Of a DNA stretch of 64,000 nt, positions 11,442 to 21,884 are shown piece after piece. The notes under the pieces are model-generated. The model searched no databases. It had not been told where the DNA came from and worked only from the letters and a program-made list of their open reading frames with translations. The stretch is from assembly GCF_945859705.1 (NCBI RefSeq), contig NC_079134.1, positions 85,516,973-85,580,972 of the forward strand, read 5' to 3'. This DNA is from Episyrphus balteatus. Lineage: Eukaryota; Arthropoda; Insecta; Diptera; Syrphidae. The translations under genes and the position numbers were made by a program. How positions within the stretch are numbered: position 1 is the stretch's first letter; the number at the start of each line of letters is the position of its first letter.

Positions 11442-11771
11442 TTACAGATTTAGAAAAATACACATAGTTTTGAAAAGTTTTGTAATGTGCTGTTGTCCTT
11501 GCACTTGATAAAAATAATCGTCGTTTTTTTTTAGTACAAAAGTATCTCCGCTTTTCTGAAGATATTTTAGTTTTTTCTCTTCAAGTGCATCGCTTATAGT
11601 CAAGTTTTTGACTGATGATGGGCATTTGACTTCACAGATGCCATCTTCGCCTACTAAGCGAAGTTTTTGACTGGTCATATTTCTCATAAGTTTGTTTTGA
11701 AAAATTATACAAATGAGGTAATTGAGAAGCAGAATAGTTGTGTGCGATTTCACAGAAAAAGACAATTTCAT
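11442..11771 (-). pseudogene. YqaJ / lambda-exonuclease-like nuclease fragment
   Basis: A 109-codon frame whose second half carries the core of the YqaJ viral recombinase (PD-(D/E)XK) family: GEDGICEVKCP, supplying the Asp and the Glu-X-Lys of the active site, then DDYFYQVQGQQHIT, the conserved Tyr/Gln strand and helix. The first about 30 residues (hydrophobic, LLLNYLICIIFQ) do not look like the family and may be read-through of flanking DNA. The frame stops soon after the Gln motif, so C-terminal strands are missing, and no N-terminal SWIM finger was found. Probably a truncated gene or part of a decayed mobile element; an exon of an unseen gene is possible. Confidence 0.65.
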
Positions 11772-13460
11772 CTATAAAGTCGAATTCGAAAATTTAGATT
11801 TTTGTATTATAATGCGAATAACATTACAGACTGCCTGTCTTTCCAAATTTTGTTTTCATAGAAAAAAATATATCCATACAGTTGCTCAGAAGAATACCTA
11901 ACATGCAACATCATAAATTTATGAAAGAGATAAATAAACCAGTTTAAAAAAAAAACAAGAATACAAAAAAAACTCGTTTATCCTATTCCATATACCTACC
12001 ACGCAACACCAGATACCATACATTGCAAACGTGCGAGAGATCCATTTCCTGTATCCTCTCATTTTCGCGAAAAAAATACAACAACACTTTGCATGCACTT
12101 AGCCTGGCGCCAATCCTTTTTTATGGAAAAACCTATGTACAAACAATATGTAGAATGCAGATACCTAAGTTCATCTTATTCTTTATACCACCAAACAACC
12201 ACTCGACAGAGCGAGTGCGAGAGATCATGTAGAAACAAAATAGAAGATAATAAAGAGAGGGATACAACTAGCGCCAGCGGAATTTGTTTGAACTACAAAT
12301 TCCAATACATACGCATTCCATGAATTTCTGAGGAAAAAAAATGGAAAGTAGACTCTTTTTCAAAAATTAATTGTAAGAAAACTATTATAGCAATTCTTAT
12401 TTTCTAACTTGATATTGATAGAAAAAATAATGAAAAAAAAATAAAAAAAATATAACAAAAAATCTAAAAATTCTGGTTTCATAGTACAGTTTATTGTTTT
12501 TGGGATTACTTAAAAAGCGATTGGAGGGTTACAAAATAATATTTTCCAACAAAATATAGTTTTACTCCATAGTCCATAAACTAAGCTTTTAAATAAAATA
12601 AAAATCAAAATCATACTTTGAAAAACAAAGAAATTAAACCACCTTTTTTTTAAAAAGTTAAGAAAAAATGACTTTTTAGTTTTTTTTTGTTGTTTAAGAC
12701 CTTAAAACTTAATATACATTTCTTAAACTAATCAATGTGTTAGTATTTGAGTTGAGGTAGTTATTTCTTTTTATTTCGATGATTTTTATCAATAATTGCA
12801 GAAGTTATACATGTTCAAACATTGTAACATAAGGAAAAATAGCTTCAGTTTCGATTAATTTTTTTCTATGAAAAAGACATTTTTAGTTTTTCAAAATAGT
12901 TTGATTCAACCTCAATCCAAAATAGAAATAAAAAAAATAAAAATTTTAGTCTAACTAAGAAACAAACCAATGTCTTTCAGGTCGTTCTAAAAGAACGAAA
13001 ATTTTATCATGTTTTGTTCTCTCTTAATTATAAGTGCACAAATTTGGAAATTGTGGGGATGAAGATATTTAGCCTTGTTTATTATCTAAATAATAAAATT
13101 TTTTTCATTCAATTATCTTTAAAAATGTAAAAGTTATTCACCGATTTGTAAACGATAACCCGATTTTTACGTGGTCCACTCAGCCTTAAGATATTATTTT
13201 TGTGTACCTACCAGATTCAATTTCTTTTAAAAAGCTTTGAATATAATAGGTACGTATCCGGATTTTGTTTCCATACAAAACTCTACAGCACAGCTCAACT
13301 AATATTATCGAACGAATCAAAATAATCCTAATCCAGCATAGCGTTCGCTAAAAATATGACCACATCCCCAAAATATGGTAAAATAGTTTGTTTGAATACC
13401 AAAAACTTTTTTTACTTTTAATTTTCGTTCATGTTCTAAAATTTCAACATTTTGAAAATA
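11772..13460. other. AT-rich DNA, no gene identified
   Basis: Bases 12000-12320 are richer in GC with cgtgcgagagatc and gagcgagtgcgagagatc, echoing the CG-rich motif of the R repeats, but the overlapping + frames have no recognisable domain. The remainder is A/T tracts without clear borders. Confidence 0.35.
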
Positions 13461-14074
13461 ACACCGGCACACAAAATAAAAAAAGTGTCATGTACCAGGA
13501 ACCACACCTATCTTTCTATATATTTTTTTGGGGCACGCTGAATCCGAATTTCAAGTCCGTTTGACCCTGTCACCCTCCAGTTTTGAGTAAAATGCAAAAA
13601 ACTCAAAAAAAGGAAGTTTTTTGCCTTTTTTGGGGTCTTTTTTACATTTTTCTCAAAACTGGAGGTTGACCGGGCAAAACGGACTTGAAATTCGGATTCA
13701 GCAGGTCCAAAAACATAAAGAAAGATGGGTCTTGTTCCTGGTACATACAACTTTTTTTTTGGTGTGCCTTTCACTGTCGCGAAATGTCGCTTACATCCCC
13801 GGCACACAAAAAAAAAGTTCCATGTACCAGGAACCAGACATATCTTTCTATATGTTTTTGGACCCGCTGAATTCGAATTTCAAGTCCGTTTTGCCCGAAC
13901 ACCCTTCAGTCCAAAAAAGTCATAAAAATCCAAACAAAATGCAGTCACAGCTCAAAACTGGAGGGTGACCGGGCCAAACGGACTTGAAATTCGGATTCAG
14001 CGTGCTCAAAAACATATAGAAACATAGGTCTGGTTCCTGGTACATGACACTTTTTTTATTTTGTGTGCCGGTGT
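13461..14074. repeat. Double-hairpin element with CCGGCACAC ends
   Basis: Two consecutive inverted repeats (about 13461-13780 and 13799-14074). Each carries gtaccaggaacc...tttcaagtccgtttg...actggaggg on one side and the reverse complement on the other. Outer ends are acaccggcacacaaaataaa and its complement; an internal ccggcacac lies at the junction (13799). The four arms are homologous, so this looks like two foldback units in tandem or one inserted at the end of another. Confidence 0.75.
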
Positions 14075-14474
14075 AATCTTACTCAAGAGATTTCAGTATC
14101 ACATAAAAAATTCTTTTTTAAGTTCTGAGTTCTTGGGGGGGGGGGGGGGGGGCATGACCCCGTGACCCCCCCTTGTATATGCCGTTGTGCAAATTCCTTG
14201 AATTCCTGAAAGAGGCGCGAAATACAACAAAAGACCAAAAAGAAAACAGAGAAACTAATGCATGTGCGCATACACTTGCCTACAATTTCCCACACAAATC
14301 TCACATCTCAAAACACAAGAAAAAGTATCTATTTTCCATACTGGACATCTAACATTCACAAAAAAAAACGAGACATTATCAAGGGCCCAATCCATAGAAT
14401 CCGTTGCGTCCGTTCCGTCGAAGTTTTCAACTGACAGCTCGATAAAATACACACGTTCTTATGGGAGGCGACCC
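14075..14474. other. Poly-G tract and GGGCCC repeat fragment
   Basis: An 18-base G run (about 14135-14152) is followed by a C-rich block. Bases about 14380-14470 (agggcccaatccatagaatc, then cgttgcgtccgtt and cacacgttcttatgggag) recur in reverse inside 24905-25085. No gene. Confidence 0.55.
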
Positions 14475-14760
14475 ATAAGCGAAGGACAAAAACTAAAAAT
14501 GAGGCTTTGTTCCTTTTGTTCCTGAAGGCCTCAGCCATAATAATCCGTTTTTACCAAAATCGGATTAGCTTCCTTTTTTGAGATACCCCCCGTAAACGTG
14601 TTTTTTCGAGAAAAATTCATATCAACTCAAGGCTCGAATACGATAACTTAGGCGCCGAGAATTGAAAACGGATTTTAGTAGAGGTATTCAATACAATCAT
14701 TTTTTGTTATGAGAGGGGGGGTCTATGTCCTTCCCTTTAGGCGGGAGGGGAAAAAACGGT
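14475..14760 (-). repeat. Dispersed G/C-block repeat, copy 2 (family A)
   Basis: Reverse copy of 1950-2215: shares aacaaagcctcatctttagt-like text, gattttggtaaaaacggatt, the ggcgcctaagttatcg stretch and the G/C blocks. Identity is high enough to recognise by eye with scattered differences. Confidence 0.75.
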
Positions 14761-15490
14761 CAACTATTTTTTGATTAAACATAATAATAATAATCGCGCG
14801 ATTTTTTAGTCGCAAGTGTGTGCACGGTAATTTTATGTTGCCTAGCCTTAGGCTATGCGCACACATGCGATTTTCAGTCGTTGCTATTAAAAAATCGCAG
14901 TCGCAACATAAAATTACCGTGCACACATTTGCGATTAAAAAATCGCGCGACTATTGTTTATTGGAAGAAAAAACATTATGTTTGGTCGAAAAAAATTTGA
15001 CCGTTTTTCAATAAAAAAAATGCATCATCTCAAGATCAAAAGAGCAACTGTTCAAATCTAATGGTCAAATGACCGCAAAGAAAACAATTACGAAATCCGT
15101 TCGTAATGAAAAATTTCATACAAATGTTATCTACGATCGAATTTTATGATGAGGTGAATTCATGAAACGGTGTAAGCTTTGGTAAAAGTGGTAAAGTGAT
15201 AAATGTGTCAAAATTTGGTAAGGGTTTGAAAGCTTGTTTACCAGATTAGAAATAGAAATAGATTCTCTGCAATGTGTATGTTTGAATCTTATTGTCTTAT
15301 TGAATTGTCCTTTTAAATTTCCTATCGTTTATAAAAAAAGAGCCACTATACAACACTTTCTAGTAATAACGAAGAAAAAATAACAAAAATAATAAAAAAA
15401 TATCCATTATTGTACTTAAAACATCCTTGTGATCCATTTTTGCGACTGAATAATCGCGCGACTAAAATCGCATGTGTGCGCCTAGCCTAA
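14757..15490. repeat. Overlapping inverted repeats upstream of GCH1
   Basis: Two sets of arms overlap. (1) 14755-14850 pairs with 14906-15008, sharing gtgcacggtaattttatgtt. (2) ttaggctatgcgcacacatg at about 14859 pairs with catgtgtgcgcctagcctaa ending at about 15490, with adjoining cgattttagtcgcgcga. This suggests one MITE nested at the end of another, ending 180 bp before the first GCH1 exon. No coding sequence. Confidence 0.65.
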
Positions 15491-15670
15491 CAATCGAACG
15501 ATATTCGTTCCAAGTTCAAAAATGTTCTTAGGTCTGGGTTTTTTCTATTTCATTTTTATTCGAAGAACGAATCTTGGAATCTGAGTTCAAACTTTTGTCC
15601 GGAGGCCTCTTAATATCTTTCTGATACACTCTACATAGAAATTTAATAATACTTTCCTTTTATATTTCAG
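15491..15670 (+). other. Intron end preceding GCH1 exon
   Basis: Upstream intron DNA ending in the acceptor tttatatttcag at 15659-15670. Confidence 0.8.
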
Positions 15671-15880
15671 GGCATGAGAAATGCACATTTCATCACGATT
15701 TGGAACTTGATCATAAACCACCTACCCGTGAAGCTTTACTTCCTGATATGGCTCAATCATATCGTCTTTTACTTGGAGGTCTTGGAGAAGATCCAGATCG
15801 GCAAGGATTGATCAAAACGCCTGAGCGTGCAGCAAAAGCGATGCTCTTTTTTACAAAAGGTTATGATCAATCACTCGAAG
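15671..15880 (+). CDS. Pu: GTP cyclohydrolase I, internal coding exon a
   Basis: GTP cyclohydrolase I turns GTP into 7,8-dihydroneopterin triphosphate, the first step to tetrahydrobiopterin and, in insects, eye pteridines. It acts as a cytosolic homodecamer. After the acceptor ttcag the frame reads HEKCTFHHDLELDHKP, then ALLPDMAQSYRLLLGGLGED and GLIKTPERAAKAML, ending TKGYDQSLEG at a GT donor (gtaaat, 15881). This matches insect Punch proteins nearly residue for residue, including the N-terminal helices of the core fold. There is no ATG in frame near the start, so it is an internal exon; the isoform-specific 5' exons are not in the readable upstream sequence. The next exon joins in phase 70 bp on. 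Confidence 0.95.
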
Positions 15881-15950
15881 GTAAATTTGTATAGAAATCT
15901 TTCAAAACTACCAACGCAATTTATATCTCATTAATAAACTTAACCTTCAG

Positions 15951-16116
15951 ATATTTTAAATGGTGCCGTATTTGATGAAGACCACGATGAGATGGTTGTT
16001 GTTAAAGATATTGAAATGTTTTCAATGTGTGAACATCATTTAGTGCCATTTTATGGAAAAGTTTCAATTGGTTATTTGCCATGCAACAAAATTCTTGGGC
16101 TAAGCAAGCTGGCAAG
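15951..16116 (+). CDS. Pu: GTP cyclohydrolase I, internal coding exon b
   Basis: Begins after ccttcag and continues the split codon as DILNGAVFDEDHDEM, then VVVKDIEMFSMCEHHLVPFY, YGKVSIGYLPCNKILGLSKL and AR. CEHH supplies two of the three zinc ligands (Cys and His) of the active site; GLSKLAR is part of the substrate pocket of the family. The donor AAG|GTCAAA at 16116/16117 starts a 61 bp intron, and the split Arg codon AG|A is completed by the next exon. Confidence 0.95.
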
Positions 16117-16177
16117 GTCAAATAATGACATTTATCAAGTTTTTCTTTTATTTATTATTTATTTTTTTTTTATTCAG

Positions 16178-16294
16178 AATCGTAGAAATATTCTCAAGGC
16201 GATTACAAGTTCAAGAACGACTCACTAAGCAGATTGCAGTGGCAGTTACGCAAGCAGTTCAGCCAGCAGGTGTTGCTGTTGTCGTGGAGGGAGT
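16178..16294 (+). CDS. Pu: GTP cyclohydrolase I, internal coding exon c
   Basis: Starts after tattcag and reads IVEIFSRRLQVQERLTKQIA, then VAVTQAVQPAGVAVVVEGV, ending in GA GT|gtaagt at 16294/16295. This is the conserved region just before HMCMVMRG, whose cysteine is the third zinc ligand. That last exon (about 45 codons in insects) was not found downstream by eye, so it lies beyond a large intron, or was missed, or is lost. Reading frame and splice sites are intact in all three exons, so the gene looks functional here. Confidence 0.95.
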
Positions 16295-16734
16295 GTAAGT
16301 CAATAATAATAATTTTATTTTTTAAAAAGGACTATTTGTGTATTTCTTTTTGCAATCATGTTTATATGATTACTAAGGTGCACATTTTTAAGGCGAAAAT
16401 CGATTTTTGTCACTCCCATTTTAAAATTCTGTTGGAAATGCCCAACAAAAAATTCCCTAAAAATTTGAGCCCTTAAAATTAAGATTAAGCACTCGCCATT
16501 TGAGTTTGAAGATTTCCCATACAAAATACACGTAAGTTTTAGTGAATTTTTTTTAAATTTATACAGCTCCGCTGAATTTAATGCTATTTTAATGAATCAA
16601 AAAGCATATTGCTCAGAATTGAACGGTTTATAAAAGTGTCATAGGTGATTTTACTTCACCAATGAGACAGGACAGGCCATGAAAGCCATTATTTCACGAT
16701 TTTTTTTCGGTCTTATTTCGGTTTTATTTCAGAA
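16295..16734 (+). other. GCH1 downstream intron, proximal part
   Basis: Non-coding sequence after the gtaagt donor. The + frame at 16234-16476 is a shadow of exon c and intron. No clear branch or acceptor followed by the expected HMCMVMRG codons. Confidence 0.6.
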
Positions 16735-18656
16735 ATTGACAAAAGAGAATGCCCAAAACTATATGGAGAAAAAATCCTGCATCGATTCGAATGAGACCTA
16801 TTTGCCTTGAAGGGCATCAATATTACCTAGATAACAAAAATGATTTTTTTTTTTTCAAAAAATCATCCCTGGAAATTGCTATGACGATTCCTATTTTCGA
16901 GGTATAAAGTGTTTTTTTCAACCAAAACTTTTTTCAGGGAAGTCCTATTGTCTTGGGTTTAATTCCATGCAATGCAGCATCCAAATATACCCTAAGATCA
17001 TGTCCCATAAACTAAGGTTGTTTTTTAAATGACGGTGTTAGCTTGTTTTTGGTCAAAATGAACATGATAGACAAAGGATCCACTGGAAGCATTAGGATGT
17101 TAGTGATAAGGGTGATACCTAGAAAAAAACATTACCACATCCTTGATTTTTCTTTCACAATACGAAAAAGTTAAGTTCAAGATAGTTTGTTGCCTTCTTT
17201 TTAAAAATGCATTTGGAAACGCATACTTTAAGTAAGTATTGTGGATAGATGAATCAATAAAAACTTTCAAAAAACGAACAATTTAGTTTAGGCCAAGGAA
17301 GATCTATCTGATAGTAGTCCAAGAGCTAGTGGCACATTTGACTAAGGTAGCTCTTGTAAGGCTGAAAATTCGAACAGTGGTAGTTTTTAGCATGCTAAGT
17401 AAGAAAATCTTGGTCTGGCAGGCCTCAGCGGTGCACATCATATATATATATGACCTTGAAAGTTTAAATTTCAACTTTTTTTGCCCGAAATTTGACTTTG
17501 AAATCGATTATTTCAAAAAGTATTCATTAGAATAACTTGATTTAAAAATTAATATAAAGTGTAATATTCTGCCTTTTGAAAAATGTATCACTCATAACTG
17601 TGGGTGTTGCCGTCGTTTTTAAATATTTTTTTTTTTATTTTGAGTTACTTTTTTAGAAAATTGCCCCTCCCTCTTAAACGGAGGGAGATAGACCCCCCCT
17701 CCCATAGTAAAAAATGCTCCTCTACAAGAATCCGTTACTAATTTTCCCCGCCTTAGTTATCGTAATATCCCGAAAAAAACATAAATACAAAAATAAAAAT
17801 CTGAATCAAAAATGGTTTTCTAAGGCGGAGAAAATTAATAACGGATTCTTGTAGAAGAGTTAAATACAAGCATTTTTTACTATGGGAGGGGGGGTCTATC
17901 TCCCTCCGTTTAAGAGGGAGGGGCAATTTTCTAAAAAAGTAACTCAAAATAAAAAAAAAATATTTAAAAACGACGGCAACACCCACAGTTATGAGTGATA
18001 CATTTTTCAAAAGGCAGAATATTACACTTTATATTAATTTTTAAATCAAGTTATTCTAATGAATACTTTTTGAAATAATCGATTTCAAAGTCAAATTTCC
18101 GGCAAAAAAAGTTGAAATTTAAACTTTCAAGGTCATATATATATATGATGTGCACCGCTGAGGCCTGCCAGACCAAGATTTTCTTACTTAGCATGCTAAA
18201 AACTACCACTGTACGAATTTTCAGCCTTACAAGAGCTACCTTAGTCAAATGTGCCACTAGCTCTCCTACTATAGCAACAATTTATTCTAGGTTTCGTCCT
18301 TACGTAAAAAAACTGCATTTAAAATGCACTTTATTTTGCAATTACCCCCTAGGGTCTGCATGAATTTCAGATCTTATGCATCGAAATCAAAGACCCATCC
18401 AAGATAACAACCAATTTATGTTATCACCCGCATCCACATACTTCCAGTGGGTCCTTTGGATATCATGCGACCTAAAACAAGCTAACAGCGTCATTTAAAA
18501 ACCAATTTAGCTTATGGCACATGATCGTCATAGCAACTTCCGGGGATGGTTTAAAAAAAAAAAACTTCATATTTACTAGTGATGCCCTTTTAAGCCATAT
18601 AGGTCTCATTCGTATCGATGCTGGAGTTTTTTTGGGCATTCTCCTTTGTAAACGAT
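16735..18656. repeat. 1.9 kb inverted repeat in GCH1 intron
   Basis: Left arm 16735-17756 and right arm 17821-18656 with a 64 bp spacer. The inner about 430 bp of each arm are almost identical in reverse; the protein frames at 17329-17535 and 18051-18257 differ at one residue. The outer parts are alignable but diverged by substitutions and indels (for example gaatgagacctat on both sides). The arms include family A repeat (17480-17757 and complement). No transposase. If transcribed with GCH1 it would form a very long RNA hairpin. Confidence 0.85.
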
Positions 18657-20239
18657 AGAGTTATAGAGCATTTAATTTCCTACAAACATTTCTCAGAATT
18701 GAATCTGTATTATTGATATTTCTCGAGATAATAAGCTTAGATTCGTTCATAACTACCGATTTTCATGACTACCACAGTAAAAATAGATTTTTTCAAGGAA
18801 AAATTATTTGAACTGTCTAATTTTTGGTACACTGGTTGGTATTTAGCTAGCTTCCAATCTATGAAAACTTCTTCGGCTAAGTCCGTTTCAAAAGTCAAAA
18901 TTCACAACAGTTTTTATTTTAAAAACTGTATGTTTTAGATTCATTTAATATTTCTCGTTTAAGATAAAAATTATGTTCTACAAACTTGTAGCTATATTAT
19001 TTTAAAAATAATTGCTATACAAAGTTTTCTGGTATCACTCACCGTTTAGAAATTATAACACTTCAAACATGATATGCAAATTTTAGATTTTAGGCTTTTT
19101 TCTTCACGGTTATTACACATTTTTTTAAGTTTTAATTTATCGGACTGATCGCGATTTAATTTGTTATTTAAACGAAATGCAACGATTAAAATTTTTCCCC
19201 GACGTTTCGACAGGGTTACACTTGTCATGGTCACGGGTTGACTGTTTGTTTGTGTGTGGTTGTTGTTTTTTCTAATTTCTCTATTCTCTCGATTCTTGTT
19301 GTCTTGTGCGGAGATTGTACCGGTGCGTTGTTTGTGCATAGATTGGGGCTTGTTGTTGCAATTGTTGTGATTGTTGTTGTGAATTCACGTAATCTTGTGA
19401 TTACGCAAAACTTGTGGTGGTGGTTTGAAAACAGTTTTTATGTCATGTTTGGATAAAATTCTTCCTATTGATTCGGAAACTCCTTTTCGGAACGGAAGAA
19501 AGGCTCGTTTTTCACTAAGTTGTGGTAAATTTTCTGAAACATTTCTTTCTCTTGGTTTCCAGTAGCGGTGTTTCGAATTGTAACCATTTTCAAAAGAGCG
19601 GAGTCAATGTATTTCAACTCTTCTTAATCAATCTCTTGCCATATACTGTTTTCTCCAAATTAAAAAAAAATATCATTTGGTATATTTTTATTATAAAAAA
19701 AGACTCCACTAAAACCGTAGGTAACAAAAACTAAATAAATTAAACTTCAACAAAAACTAAATACAAAACATATAAATTATAGTTTTTTATAATATTGAAT
19801 CGATTTTTCGATTTTTCTTGGTAAATTATTCAATCACCTTCTGAATAAAATTAAAACTTTGGCAACAAAACAACAAAAAATATCACCTCATGAAAAAAAG
19901 TACCTCATGAAACTGTGTCCACTTCATTTCATTTTCACATTTTTCCTGTGAAATTTGGTGTTGGCGTATTCTGCCTAAAACAGAAAAATAATACCTACAT
20001 CCTGCATCGCTGACTGTCGTGCATTGCTTTTTTTTGCACGAGCTTCGATGTAATTCATTCTATTCTACCTAAACCAAAAAAAAAAAATATCTACCCGCCG
20101 ACTCTCGTACATTGCATTTTTTCGCACGAGCCTCTATTCTACCTGAAACTGAAACAGAAAACAAAAAAAAATACCTACACAGCCGAGCTTCGATGTAACT
20201 CATTCTATTTTTTATCTTCAATGCTTTACAAAAACAGAA
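18657..20239. other. AT-rich DNA with possible Penelope-like fragment
   Basis: On the minus strand 19046-19339 reads ...VTLSKRRGKILIV, encoded by a gtcgaaacgtcgggg motif that recalls the segment between RT and endonuclease of Penelope-like elements. There is no RT or GIY-YIG text around it, so this is weak. The rest has several simple A/T tracts and a repeated tctattctacctaaa...cgcacgag unit at 20055-20140. Confidence 0.35.
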
Positions 20240-20241
20240 TA

Positions 20242-21606
20242 GGCCAGTCATTATATACATTTTATACATTTGGGAAATGCAAAATGACCGAGAAAGCTAA
20301 ATTTGGGATATGTTGTAGAGGATGCTTAAAAAAGCTTAACTTGAAGTTTTCGACGAAGATTTCCTATGAGCTTTTTCCGCCATTTTGAAAAAAAGGATTA
20401 AATTGGTTTTTTGACAATAAATCGGCTATCTGACGAGATGCGAAAATTTTACAAAAAGCTTTTTTGTAGCTTTTAACGAGTTCTACAATTCATGCATACA
20501 CATTTTTTGTGTATCATGAACCGTTTTCTAGATATCGATTAAAAAAGTCAAAAATTTAGGACATGCCATTTGTTTTTTGACATAATCTATTTTTGGGTGA
20601 TGAATATCGAAAAAATTATTAAAATAAAATCTGTAGACCACATTCAGACCTACAATGTCGTATTTTTATATTTTTTTTGGACAAAAATTACGACTTCCAG
20701 CCGGCCGCAAAGTCGTTTAGTCCGCGCCCACCACCAAAAAAAGTTTGTGGGCAATTTATTTTCCCCTTTCATATACCATTTATCCTAAATTTTCCAACCA
20801 CCCATGTGCTGCTAATAATTTTTTTATTTTCAAAAATTATTGGCACTGATCTAATTGCAATTTTGATGAACTAAATAATATAGAGATTGAAGCAAACTAC
20901 AAAATGCACAATCAACACAAAAAGCCGGTATACTGTATTTACAAAATTTGGGTTAATAAAATTGGGGTTACAAAAAAACCATTACCATCTTCTTCTCATT
21001 ATTTATTAAATAAATACATACATTTGTATGTTTGTGTTACTGATATAATAATATAAACATTAAAAAAAAAACATGAATGATTGTTTTTTTTACAACCGAA
21101 CGGGCGGCTTGCTTGGCGGTGGGCGCGGACTAAACGACTTTGCGGCCGGGTGGAAGTCGTAATTTTTGTCCAAAAATATAAAAATACGACATTGTAGGTC
21201 TGAATGTGGTCTACAGATTTTATTTTAATAATTTTTTCGATATTCATCACCCAAAAATAGATTATGTCAAAAAACAAATGGCATGTCCTAAATTTTTGAC
21301 TTTTTTAATCGATATCTAGAAAACGGTTCATGATACACCAAAAATGATGTGTATGCATGAATTGTAGAACTCGTTAAAAGCTACAAAAAAGCTTTTTGTA
21401 AAATGTTCGCATCTCGTCAGATAGCCGAGTTATTGTCAAAAAACCAATTTTATCCTTTTTTCAAAATGGTGGAAAAAGCTCATAGGAAATCTTGGTCGAA
21501 AACTTCAAGTTAAGCTTTTTTAAGCAGCCTCTACAACATATCCAAAATTTAGCTTTCTCGGTCATTTTGCATTTCTAAGCCGTTTTTTCCGACATAATGA
21601 CTGGCC
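20242..21606. mobile_element. GGCCAGTCATTAT foldback element, 1365 bp
   Basis: The left end TA|ggccagtcattat (TA at 20240-20241) and right end ataatgactggcc|TA (21607-21608). Arms of about 485 bp (20242-20728 and 21119-21606) are near identical in reverse, as shown by the matching frames at 20570-20788 and 20999-21277. A 390 bp spacer separates them. No transposase. Its tip resembles the outer tip of the palindrome at 36695-38571 (GYCCAGTAATTTTAG). Confidence 0.9.
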
Positions 21607-21884
21607 TAGAACGGAAGAAAAGAAAACATGAATAGAGACCGTGCACAGAAAACCGTCGTACGAGTTCACTACAAATTCATGAAAGTAAAGACTTTGTGTA
21701 CGTGTGTATTTCTTGCGGGCGAAGAATGGCGATGGGGATGGATAGGAATACTGCGAAAATTGTGTACGATCGAGTTGGATGGATTTATTTGATGAGAGAA
21801 AATGTGCACAGAAGGATTTCGTACGAGCTTATTTGATATTTTTGTTTCTGTTGTTTGATGAAGATATTTTGAAAGAAAAATTAA
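21607..21884. other. Spacer with cgtacgag repeats
   Basis: Short non-coding stretch with gtgcacagaa...cgtacgag occurring twice (about 21640 and 21807). No gene. Confidence 0.4.

Noticed and set aside
13461..14074. CRISPR-like or tandem repeat array
   Set aside because: The four similar segments alternate in orientation and form hairpins; no regular repeat-spacer pattern. The host is an animal.
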